Positions 9,378-18,079 of a DNA stretch of 23,448 nucleotides are shown here, in pieces. A program made the translations under genes and the position numbers. The notes under the pieces are model-generated. The model worked only from the letters and a program-made list of their open reading frames with translations, was not told where the DNA came from and did no database searches. Position 1 is the first letter of the stretch; each line of letters opens with the position of its first letter. Source of the DNA: Priapulus caudatus (taxonomy: Eukaryota; Priapulida; Priapulimorpha; Priapulimorphida; Priapulidae); assembly GCF_000485595.1 (NCBI RefSeq), contig NW_014577190.1, positions 472,755-496,202 of the forward strand. The letters run 5' to 3'.

Positions 9378-9713
9378 ATGCATCATCTGTAACAATAAGT
9401 AAAGGACTCTAAAATAATTTGTATTCTGATTTTGTATCACATTCAGTAGAATAGCATTTTAGATGCAGTCTGGATGCTGATGTGATTAGTATAGATATAA
9501 GTAGCTCCACAAGAATTCATATATTCTTATTAAAGGTCAGACTGATACAACTGGATACTGCTTTCACACAATTGATAATATAACAGAAAAACAATCTCAA
9601 CTTAACTGCTTTCTCTAACATTATGTGCTATTTTGTTAATTATAAAGTTATGTATGTATTGATATAATTATCCCCATGTGTTAGTATTATGTGCTATTTT
9701 ACAGTTCTATTGG

Positions 9714-10040
9714 GCCATAATAAAAATATTGTTTGTTTGCCCTCACCCGACCCGACCTGCCAAAAAGAGGCCGACGTAAAAAAAATTATTGGTCTTTTCC
9801 ATTTTTTTTTTTACAAATTGTATGACTGTACATAATATAAATCTGTAGGCAATACATTATATGTACCAAGCAAAACAAACATTCAACATAAAAGGTATCT
9901 CCACACAAGCACACCCGAGCATGTAGACACCATGCTGAATTTGTGAAAAGACCCCCCTCAAAAAAAGAAGCCTACCTACCTACCCAAACTTTCCAGCCTG
10001 GGTCGGGTGAGGGCAAACAAATATTTTTTTTAATTGTGGC
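9714..10040. mobile_element. MITE-like element with ~40-bp inverted ends
   Basis: The inverted ends are 9714-9753 and 10000-10040. Both contain gtttgccctcacccgaccc or its complement, preceded by a run of A and the terminal gcca-aat word. The interior is AT-rich with two poly-A/T tracts and has no transposase frame. No target duplication is obvious. The left end sits directly against the end of the duplicated segment at 9710, which matters for interpreting that duplication. Confidence 0.7.
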
Positions 10041-10157
10041 TTTGTGGTATGAAATGTGCAATGTATGTACTACATGTTATTTGTATGTAGTAGCATTATG
10101 TTACTTTCCTATTGCTTTCTTCATGCCTAAGACATTTGCGTTTGTCTGTGACTGCAG

Positions 10158-10478
10158 ATGATGGTAGCTGACTCGACTCCGGATGACGTTGCTGGTCACG
10201 AGCTATGGCCGACGCTGTTCCGCGGAGGCAGGGTCGTGCGTAAGCTGACGCGCTCGTTCTCCGGCATGCACGAGTCATGTACGGACGAGTCGGCCGCCTA
10301 CTCCTTACTGCGGGACTTGCTGGAGGAGAAGAAGGAGAGTCGCGGACAAGCACTGCTGGAGCAGTGCAGGAAGAGCCGGCGCACACGTGCAGGGGGCGCT
10401 CACGTCGATGCCGCCATCGCAGCGGTGTTTGCCGCGCTCATCTGGCACACACAGCAGCTGCGCGAGGAAGTTGAGCAG
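10158..10478 (+). CDS. ZZEF1: ZZEF1 exon with GC donor
   Basis: The acceptor is tgactgcag|atg. The only sensible in-frame end is gagcag|gcaagc, a GC-AG intron donor with otherwise strong consensus. Phase 0 to phase 0, 107 codons. It encodes ELWPTLFRGGRVVRKLTRSF, then AYSLLRDLLEEKK, and HVDAAIAAVFAALIWHTQQL. The vertebrate order after the first CUB domain is LWKPVFRHQ, then YSELFKGFIQACRK, and TIDQAVNATFAALVYRT. This confirms that this exon follows the CUB domain. Without the splice the frame runs only about 12 codons further to a stop. Confidence 0.83.
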
Positions 10479-11367
10479 GCAAGCTTTTACTTCGGTTTTG
10501 TAACTTTGTTGTAAAAAAAAAACATTAATATAATTTTAAAAAGTAAGTTACTAAATAATAAATGATAGGCAATAATAATAACCTAAATAATGATACATAT
10601 TAAAGTATAGGATATCATGTATATATTTTAATAACTATCCTTTTGTTTTTTTAGTGCTTTTTCTCCAGTCATCAATGCTAGATGATGTATTTTACCGTTA
10701 ATCACCAGTGATCCAATGTCATGTTGTTTTTGCAGTCATAAATATACTATAATTTGCCCCCCCCCCCCCGCCCCATATATTCTAATACAAGTACACTACC
10801 AAGTTTCTGGCACCCTTGGTTCCAAAAACCTTGCTGGATTAACCATGTTGCCGAACAAACAGAGGTCACAGAATAATAATTCAAGAATTTATCTCAGACC
10901 CACTAATTATACACCTCCCATGTCTCTAAAAACCATGGAATGTTAGAAACGTAAACTAAATCAATATAAAAAAGGTAAACATGCAGGTATTAATTGAACG
11001 GATTGATAGATACTGACTGAAGTTCACGCTTGACACCACCACTGAGACTTGTATCTCTTTTAGAAGATATAGTTGAGGGTAAATGCAAGCAAAATAAGCT
11101 AAGAATCTCACAAAATCAAGGAAAATTCTGAGGAACACGGAATTTTCGCCGGATTAAAAAAAACGATATTCATTATCAGCTGTCGGAAAGTCAATGGTGT
11201 ACCTGCATTATAGTATCAGTAGTGAATAATAATGGATTATTCTTTCAGTTCTATTATTATTCACTCCTGATATTATACATATTTGTGTACAGTGTGCAGC
11301 AGTATTAGAGAATATCTATGCTCGTAGTGTTGTGATTAATCCTAATAAAGGTTTTATTATCGTCAAG
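10479..11367 (+). other. Intron with GC donor, AT-rich
   Basis: This 889-bp intron starts gcaagc and ends cgtcaag. It contains a poly-C run at about 10758-10768 and otherwise AT-rich unique sequence. The words cacccttggttccaaaaacc and gctggattaacc near 10810-10845 look like a relic of an interspersed element, but no boundaries can be drawn. Confidence 0.55.
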
Positions 11368-12296
11368 GTGGCAGAGTCTGAGGCACCTGTCTCAGCCAAT
11401 GATGGCGTCCTGCACGCGTATGCTGCTGCCGAGAGTGTGCGGAGCTACCTGCTGGAGCAGCGACAGCGACAGCGGCAGCAGGCGGACGATTCTGCCGGTG
11501 ACCCGGCCGGCGTCGACCCCGTGCGTGCGTGTCACGAGAAGGCTGAGATGCTGCTGGGTTTCGCCGGGCTGCTGCGACGCGACGCCGCCTCGTGCGGCCG
11601 TCTACTGCGAAGCGGCGGCAAGCCGCAGCGCGTGCCGCCGCCGAGCGATCGAGCGACGTCGCCCGCCGACGAGACGCCCGCGCTTGACGCGAGGCAGGCC
11701 TCGTTCTGTCTCGTGCTGAGCTTCGTGCGCGACTGCGCGCTCGCGAGCGACAAGGTCGAGCGACTGCTGGCGGAGCGGCGGAGGCGCGCGGCCGCCGTCG
11801 CTGACGCCCTCGACGTGACCTTCAAGTTCCTGAGCCTCGGGGAAGACATCCTGCATCTGCCGAACGTGCTCTTCCTGCAGGAGCTGCTCACACATCTCGA
11901 CAAGACTGTGAGTCGCATGCCGTGGCACTACGCGGACAAGATCAACGGCTGCGGGCTGCAACTCGAGGCGAGGGTGCGCGGCGGGTACTACGCGCTGGTC
12001 GGCCAGCTCGTCAATGCGGTGAAAGCCTTCGATCGGCGATCGGCCCGCACCAAGCTAGTTCCCATCTACGATTTCATGCTGGCATGCACGCTGCATCTTT
12101 TGGACATACCCTGGCAGCCGTACGACTTTGCGTTCCTGCAGAGTATTGAGTTCCCGAGGCTGCTGATGGACATTGCCAGCAGCGGCATCACGATCCACGG
12201 CATCGTGACGGACGAGGATGGCGATGAGAAGGAGCTGGCGGAGTATGAGCAGTACATGCAGTGGCTGCCGGAGTGCAGGGAGAACGTCAATAGGTG
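11368..12296 (+). CDS. ZZEF1: ZZEF1 large helical exon before the ZZ fingers
   Basis: The most likely acceptor is ttattatcgtcaag|gtg. An alternative three codons in (11377) stays in frame. The donor is aggtg|gtaagt, leaving two bases into a Trp codon. It begins VAESEAPVSANDG and has a Gln/Arg-rich stretch (EQRQRQRQQAD), a Ser/Pro linker, then helices with LSLGEDILHLPNVLFLQELL and LDIPWQPYDFAFLQSIEFPR. These parallel CFHPPFILFLLELL and LDMGWEPSDLAFFVDIQLPD in the vertebrate protein. It ends QWLPECRENVNRW. Third positions are strongly GC-biased from about 11410 to 12050. Confidence 0.85.
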
Positions 12297-13282
12297 GTAA
12301 GTTCAACGTATTAGCCAGCAAGCTATGCAGCCGTGATTTGCACGGTCAGTTTTGAAACTGCACGGCCGGCGGTCTTGGCAGAGACACACATACAAAAAAT
12401 TTGCACTCCCACAATATTCATTCTTGGCTAAAACCCTGGGTAAGTTCTCAGTTACTTGAGTAAGTTACAAACAGCGACGCCTTTCTAATTGCGAAAACTT
12501 TGTCGTCATGTCTGTAGACACAGCTGTTGCTATTTATACTAGCACACTTCATTTAACAATTAACATAGCAGATACTTTCCTGAACCTCTTCTCCAGGCAA
12601 AACATCTATTTTAACATCATATTTTAGTCATTATAACATGGTCCTTATGAAGATGCCTTGATTTCTTTAATGTGAGACAAGGGATTGTAAACTATAAAGC
12701 TCATTTTTCTTGAAGAATACTCTACCTAACAGGATTTTTCCCAGGAATTTCAGAAAGCATGTCATGTATGGTTCCAAGGGTAACAGGGCCCGGTAGGGAT
12801 TGTACCGCCTGTCAATACGTCTATTATTTATTTAATAAACATTTTATTTTTGAGAACTATTTCACTATCTAGAGCAGTTCGGAAACATGTATTAATTGGT
12901 GTGAAAACACATCATAACTGTGTTTGGATTTTCAAAACACTGCTAAAAAATAAGGGCATGCCGATTAGGTAATAAAGGCATGGCGGAGGATTTATGGAAT
13001 GTCAAAACTTAGCTTCAGCTTTGAAGTCATGTTGGACATGACGTGCATTACTTGAATGCCTGGGGAGAAAGCTGCTTATCATTATCTATTGAAGAATATT
13101 TATTCTTGTCTTTTAATCTAGGCTTCATTTAAACGAGTTATCATAGTATTGTGAAATCTGTCAATAGACTGCATGAGGCCATTTGTCACTACACCTTATT
13201 GTCGTGAAATGCGACAATTTTACCCGCACATTTCCCCATGAAATTCTCCACCATGAGTGGTTTTTCTCTCGTTCGTCCGAAG
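12297..13282 (+). other. Intron upstream of the ZZ exon
   Basis: This 986-bp intron runs from gtaagt to gttcgtccgaag. It is AT-rich. I see no repeat array, RNA gene or conserved coding in it. Confidence 0.65.
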
Positions 13283-14543
13283 GTACAAAAAAATGCTCAA
13301 ACAAGCGCAGAAGAAGCAGGACGTTCAGATGTTCATCGCGCGCTTCTCCGACCTGCTCAACGTCGAGATCGAGTGTGACGGCTGTGGCGCGACGCTGACG
13401 GGCCGCCGCTACCGCTGCCTGCAGTGCGCCGAACTCGACCTCTGCTGCACGTGTTTCATCGTCGCCGTGAAGCCGAGCGACGACGCGGGGTCGGACGGCG
13501 AGGCGACGGCGCACGCCGACGACCACGACTTTGTCAACCTGATGTTCAAGTGCAACTGCTGCGAGGCGTTCATCGTCGGCACGCGCATGCACTGCCGCGA
13601 GTGCGACGACTACGACCTGTGCGTCGGCTGCCACCGCACGGCGCGCGCGTACCCGGGAGCGCACGCGCGCGCGCACGCCGTCGACCGCCACCCGCTCGTG
13701 AAGCTGCGCAACAGCCCGCTGTCGGAGTCCGTCATGCAGACGTACGCGCACCAGCACGTCTGGCTGCTGCTGTCCTCGTTCGCGCTGTCCCTCACCGCGC
13801 TGCTGTCGCGCGAAGACCCCGGCCTCGACCCGGCGTACCTGCGTAGCGCGACCGCGCTGCAGGCCGACTGCTTCACGCTCGCGACGACCGCTCTCCAGCA
13901 GGTGGTGACGCTCGACGGCGACGCCGTCGCCGGCCGCCACCAGGTGGCGTTCTCGCCGCTCTCGCAGGAGAAGATCGTCGGGCTTCTCGGCGCGATGATC
14001 CTGTCGTGCGGCGAACACAGGCGACTGCTCGACGCTGTCAGAAGCAACGAGCTTCTCGTTCTGCTCTTCAGGATTGCTCAGCGGCAGACGCTGCATGACT
14101 GCAACACTGCGCACATGGCGTTGACGATACTCGGGCGTTTGTTACAGCTGATAGACGTGGACACCTGCAGCAAAGCCGTGCGCGCCGCACAGAGTCTCGC
14201 GGCGAACGATGCCAGTGCTCCGCAAGACGAACGAGTAGATGTCGTTCACGCACCGCAACTCAACGAAGTCGGAATGGACGACTTTGAGACGCAGCCCGGC
14301 GCGAGTGTCGTACAGTTTCTGTTTCAGTTTGGTACGCAGTGTCTCGACCGCGGCCTTCAAGACTGGACGAGTTCCGTGGTGATGATTCTGCAGAGCATGA
14401 GTTCGACGGAGGTGTGGAGAGATGGGGTCCTGCGTCACGTGAGCGAGTGCATCTATCAGATGAAATATGCAATCACATCTGAGGAAATACTGTGTCTTCT
14501 GGTGGCAGCCGGCTTTCCTGATCTCTTGTCTACGGGAGTTAAG
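13283..14543 (+). CDS. ZZEF1: ZZEF1 exon with two ZZ zinc fingers
   Basis: The acceptor is cgaag|g, completing the Trp codon; the donor is gttaag|gtgcgt, phase 0. It starts YKKMLKQAQKKQD and MFIARFSDLLNVEIECDGC. The first ZZ finger (about 13374-13530) has Cys pairs CDGC, CLQC and the CTC of DLCCTC, followed by the HADDHDF histidines. The second (about 13551-13690) has CNCC, CREC and DLCVGC with downstream histidines ending VDRHPLVKL. ZZ fingers chelate two zinc ions and bind short peptides. Compared with the vertebrate protein there is an extra Asp/Gly/Ala stretch of about ten residues between the fingers. The rest is helical, ending LLVAAGFPDLLSTGVK like LLVLVGFPQVLCVGTR. This is the best-supported exon in the window. 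Confidence 0.93.
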
Positions 14544-14842
14544 GTGCGTGTCATACAAATGTGTTGTGTTGCGATTAATGTGTGATAAGGCGAAGCGTAT
14601 TTGTCTTAATCTTCTCGTCTCTTTGTCTCACCCTTCCTCCATCTGAATCAGGAATAAATTTCAACATAACTGCCTTCATGCAATTCTCTTTTGCATAATC
14701 TTTGGATAATTAAGGATGCTGAAGCAGTTCACAAATTTAAAACGTCAATTTTTGCTCATCTATGTAGAACCAAATAAAGTATCGAAAAAATTTTGCTATT
14801 AAATGTGAACTAATTTATTCATTCTTTTACGCGACCATTCAG

Positions 14843-15259
14843 GTGCTCTATAACGAAGCTGGCTCTGAAGGCGAGGTGGGCTTCATTGTAAAGCATTTTG
14901 TCGACGCTGGTAAATGCCTTCTAGTCAACCAGCAGACGCGCAAGCGCTCGACGGTCAAGAATCAGTACATCAATCGCGTGCACGAGCCCGTGAGCATCAT
15001 CAACCAGCAGCACCTGCGAGGCTTACTCGACGTCATAACGACGCTCATCGCCAAGGCCGACGGCAGAGAGAAGATGTCGTCGGCGGCGCTGTGGGCGCTC
15101 GCACTCTGCTTCAAGTCGCTGTACCACATGTGCAAGAACAGCGGCGAGGAGAGGACGCCATTGTTGGCATTGTGCAATGAGCAGCTGATCAGAGTGATGA
15201 TGAGGCAGGCGAGTCTAGGCACGGGCTTCAACAAGCAGTGCATGGTGCAGGAGCTAGAG
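14843..15259 (+). CDS. ZZEF1: ZZEF1 exon, TRKR-x-TVK block
   Basis: The acceptor is gaccattcag|gtg and the donor is ctagag|gtgagg, phase 0 to phase 0 (139 codons), after a 299-bp intron with nothing notable. It encodes VLYNEAGSEGEVGFIVKHF and QQTRKRSTVKNQYINRV, paralleling NVIILKHF and VKTRKRKTVKDYQLVQ in the vertebrate protein. The first part is a small beta-barrel-like block. It then goes helical (ALWALALCFKSLYHMCKNSG) and ends ASLGTGFNKQCMVQELE, like CSKGTGFSKTWLLRDLE. Confidence 0.9.
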
Positions 15260-15941
15260 GTGAGGGCCGGCAGTCATAGTAATCAGAGATGTTACATTTC
15301 CGGATTTTACCGGAAATCCGGATTTAAAAAAAAAGAATCCGTAAAAAGTTCCGGAAAAAAAAATCTGAAATAAATCTGATTGAAAAATCCTGAAAATCAG
15401 ACCCAAAATAACAGTATTTAGAAGGGATTTTCATCATTGCGAATTAGTGCATTAAATTTAGCATTAGGGCGCTTTCGATTTTCACGAAAAACACTAAAAC
15501 CCATGAGCTTCATTGCCTAGGGCGGGCCACTGGACCCCCGGCCGTGACGCGCTCCGCTTGCTACGCTTTAATTGGTCACTACTTAATAGTTCAGGATTTT
15601 TTGGAACCGCCCTGTAGCATCTCTGAGTAATGCAGCAAACACTACTGCAATGCTCTGCAATGTGGGTATTCGGTATATTTGTAGAGCAGTCGTATAAAAT
15701 GACAGCTTCTGTGCACGGTGTTAACACAAAGGGAGAATTTATCACTTCTCTCCAGATTCACAGTTACACACCATCCGATTTCGTTAAGGCGAAGCAACAT
15801 TGCGTGTGAGTTATCACAGTTGCTTGCGGTGCATGTTGGCTATGTACGTTACGGAAGTAGCTTGCTGTGAGTCGAGGTTTGATGTCCGAAATCGACATCG
15901 ATGCAGCATAGTGCTATCATGCTTGTATGTTCTATGTGCAG
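15260..15941 (+). other. Intron with a repeat-like patch
   Basis: This 682-bp intron runs from gtgagg to tatgtgcag. 15296-15360 has short inverted words around ccggattttaccggaaatccgg. About 15430-15620 holds a patch with cccatgagcttcattgccta, a C/G-rich stretch at 15520-15560 and then AT-rich sequence, which looks like a fragment of an interspersed element. No ends or target duplication found. Confidence 0.45.
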
Positions 15942-16751
15942 GTCCTCTCCCTGATGCTCTACACTGCCGACGAGAGCAAGCTCATCGACTCCGACGCCGT
16001 AATACCAGAGCCGAAGACGAAAGTGCGAAAGAAGTCGCACGAAGCCGCCGCCGCTGCGTCGGGCAGCTCCGTGCAGGCGGCGCCCTCTACGAATGTGCGC
16101 AGGGACGCGAGCGTGTGCTTTGGCGTGCTGCACGAGCACATCGTGCAAAGCACGCTGACGCACAGCGATCTGAAGAACAACACGACGCACGAGAACAGCG
16201 GCGGGCAGCACGCCGCCGACGCGCTGCTCCTTGAGATGTACAAGAACCTCTTCGACACAAAGCTGCGCAGCACCCGCGCCTCCGCCAACTCGCTCGCCTC
16301 GCTCGACGAACAGCCGTTGGCTAGCGGCTCCGACAGTGACTCCGACGGCGGCGGCGTCGACACGGGCGTGATCCGATTCGCGCTGCGCATGCCGTCGCCA
16401 GGTCCCGTCGAGACGGAGGCGACGCGCGAGACGCAGGAGGGAGACAGCTGTCTCATGCGGGTCGAGGACAGCGAGTTGGAGGACAAGCTCGTGCAGAAAC
16501 ACCGCGTGCGGTCGTCGCAGATGCTGCGGCAGGAGCTGGAGGCGTGCCGGACCGGCACAAGCCGACGCTACCTGTACAGACTCAACCTGACGCTGTCGGT
16601 GTTTCACGCACGACACCTGCTCGCAGAGGTGCTTGCCGCGTGGCCGCTCGACAGTGCATCACTTGTCATCACCGGCGAGCTGCTAGGATGCACCAACGAC
16701 TCGCAGATCGCCTGCGTGCTTGACCTGCTGCATCGGTGGGACAACAGCAAG
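15942..16751 (+). CDS. ZZEF1: ZZEF1 exon, disordered linker and helical block
   Basis: The acceptor is tatgtgcag|gtc and the donor is agcaag|gtgtgc, phase 0 to phase 0 (270 codons). It starts VLSLMLYTADESKLID, matching ILSIMLYSSKKEINAL. The middle (SDSDSDGGGVDTG and flanks) is low-complexity, acidic and probably disordered, unlike the vertebrate sequence. The end, SQMLRQELEACRTGTSRRYL and then FHARHLLAEVLAAWPLDS, parallels AALLHKELN and LYARHVLASLLAEWPSH. The exon is GC-rich with high CpG. Confidence 0.88.
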
Positions 16752-16891
16752 GTGTGCTACCGCCCTCTAGTAGGAAATTCGGGAAACGTGTATCATAACT
16801 TGCCCATATCATCAGCAAACTGGTGCCAAATACTGCTGAACGCGCCAGCGAATCAAGGGGGTAACATGCTGTTAACTTCCATGCCAACAGT

Positions 16892-16932
16892 GGTGCGTGC
16901 GTGCGTGCGTACGTGCGTGCGTGCGTCTGTGC
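16892..16932. repeat. GTGC microsatellite
   Basis: Nine or so gtgc/gtac-type tetramers in the 546-bp intron 16752-17297. The frame reading into it from the exon gives Val/Arg/Cys repeats and is not coding. Confidence 0.8.
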
Positions 16933-17043
16933 ACATACGTGTTGTGCGTGTTTGTATGTTTGTGTAAACATGCCCACACACGCACACAAAGTTGTTTTTA
17001 CCATATTAAGTATCATATATAATAATAGACTTCTCTCTGTGTT

Positions 17044-17236
17044 TGCTAATAACGTTAATCTCAGTTAGATCCATAATCAGTACAAAATAACTTACTCTGA
17101 CGAAATTTTTGTCCATCTCTCCGACAGACTTCCTCAGGACTCCTGAGGAAGTCTGTCGGAGAGATGGACGAAAATTTCGTCAGAGTAAGTTATTTTGTAC
17201 TGATTATGGATCTAACTGAGATTAACGTTATTAGCA
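17044..17236. mobile_element. 193-bp near-perfect palindrome
   Basis: The arms 17044-17139 and 17141-17236 are reverse complements with about one mismatch, centred on 17140. The middle reads acttcctcagg-act-cctgaggaagt. The element lies in an intron, 62 bp before the acceptor of exon 17298. It has no coding content. A foldback or MITE insertion is the simplest reading; a recent local inversion-duplication or a snap-back sequencing artefact are alternatives. No target duplication was visible. Confidence 0.75.
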
Positions 17237-17297
17237 TGTAAATTATAGAGATCCGATGAAGTTATCTAATCTTCTCTCTGTGTTGTTTTCATGCTAG

Positions 17298-17459
17298 GAC
17301 TTCCAACAACTTGTCACACACGTGGTGAAGCACTGTGGTACCTCCTGTGCTAATGCAATCGCACAGGCAGCCTGTTACTTCATGGAAGAATCTAGTTTTG
17401 ATTCTTGCACTAAGGAATCGGATCACTCTTATACTGAAGCCAGAGCCACATCAGGGAAG
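17298..17459 (+). CDS. ZZEF1: ZZEF1 exon before the second CUB-like domain
   Basis: The acceptor is catgctag|gac and the donor is gggaag|gtacgc, phase 0 to phase 0 (54 codons). It encodes DFQQLVTHVVKHCGTSCANA and AQAACYFMEESSFDSCTKES. The vertebrate equivalent is MALAACQFMEEPGMEVQVRESK, directly before the second CUB-like domain. The acceptor lacks a long pyrimidine tract, but homology on both sides of the junction supports it. Confidence 0.85.
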
Positions 17460-17664
17460 GTACGCATTTGTTGAATATTTATTTCCTCTATTCGCGCATT
17501 TCCTCACATCAGTCATTAGCATATAAATTGTTTCAGGGGGGTTTTCATCTCTCCCCCCCCCCACCCGTATAAAACGTATTCCCATGTATAACAGAGTATT
17601 ACGTATTTAAGAAAATACTATTACTAGTTTTGACTGAAACATTATATATGTCTCTTTATTATGG

Positions 17665-17665
<1 letters not shown>

Positions 17666-17701
<36 letters not shown>

Positions 17702-17719
17702 GCAATGTACATGTACATG

Positions 17720-17760
<41 letters not shown>
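17666..17760. repeat. Two TA microsatellites with a tgtaca spacer
   Basis: TA runs occupy about 17667-17698 and 17725-17760. They are separated by gtggcaa and three atgtac units, and each is followed by gtggcaat. The duplicated run-plus-gtggcaat suggests a local tandem duplication. The Tyr/Ile frames read from it are artefacts. It fills most of the 339-bp intron 17460-17798. Confidence 0.85.
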
Positions 17761-17763
<3 letters not shown>

Positions 17764-17798
17764 GCAATAGTATATTGTATATTACCATGTTCTCTCAG

Positions 17799-18066
17799 GT
17801 ACACATCCCCAATGCATCGTTCCTACTCGTGAAATTCGATCGTCGTTGCCACACGCGGGCAAAGTGGGATGAGCTATCGCTAGCCCTTGACGGAAACTTT
17901 GAGCAAGAGCTTCATGTCTACAGCGGCACGTCGTCTGACGATCAGTGGCAGAACTTCCACTTGCCCGGTGACACGCTCTACTACAAGTTCTGTAAACGCC
18001 TTGACGTTAGAAACAGTGAACAGAGTGTTAAACCAGAATTCTGGGGCTGGAGATTCACTGTCACAG
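17799..18066 (+). CDS. ZZEF1: ZZEF1 second CUB-like domain exon
   Basis: The acceptor is gttctctcag|gta and the donor is gtcacag|gtgagt, phase 0 to phase 1. It encodes VHIPNASFLLVKFDRRCHT, DELSLAL, DQWQNFHLPGDTLYYKF and WGWRFTVTG. The vertebrate protein has VHIPGAIYLSIKFDSQCNT, DELAMSS, KDFELPGDTLYYRF and WGYRFTVTA. Compared with that protein there is an insertion of roughly ten residues (LDVRNSEQSVKPE) between the LYYKF strand and the WGWRF strand. Confidence 0.92.
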
Positions 18067-18079
18067 GTGAGTACAAGTC

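Larger units (their letters stand above)
8007..9710 (+). repeat. Duplicate segment, copy 2 (correct place, indel-ridden)
   Basis: This is the second copy of 1-1729. Relative to that copy it carries many one- to two-base deletions and insertions in intron and exon alike, plus a smaller number of substitutions. Several exon substitutions are synonymous (for example ctc-gtc to ctt-gtt, acg to act, caa to cag), though a few change residues. Homology begins in the TA run just after the foldback element and ends at 9710, right before the MITE at 9714. By exon order and phase this is where the CUB exon belongs. Confidence 0.9.
9042..10157 (+). other. Intron after the CUB exon, copy 2
   Basis: This 1.1 kb intron is composed of the duplicated TG-rich microsatellite (about 9160-9377), shared intron to 9710, a MITE-like element (9714-10040) and a short unique stretch ending in the acceptor tctgtgactgcag. 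No coding content. Confidence 0.7.

Noticed and set aside
10158-10160. ATG at the start of exon 10158 as a translation start
   Set aside because: It directly follows a splice acceptor, and homology with ZZEF1 continues from the CUB exon; the ATG codons at 3884 and 10158 are internal.
13161-14114. 317-codon minus-strand frame opposite the ZZ exon
   Set aside because: It is the GC-rich shadow of the ZZEF1 exon, whose plus-strand frame has conserved domains and splice sites.
15849-16616. 255-codon minus-strand frame opposite exon 15942-16751
   Set aside because: It is a shadow of a GC-rich coding exon; the plus frame has conserved motifs and fitting intron phases.
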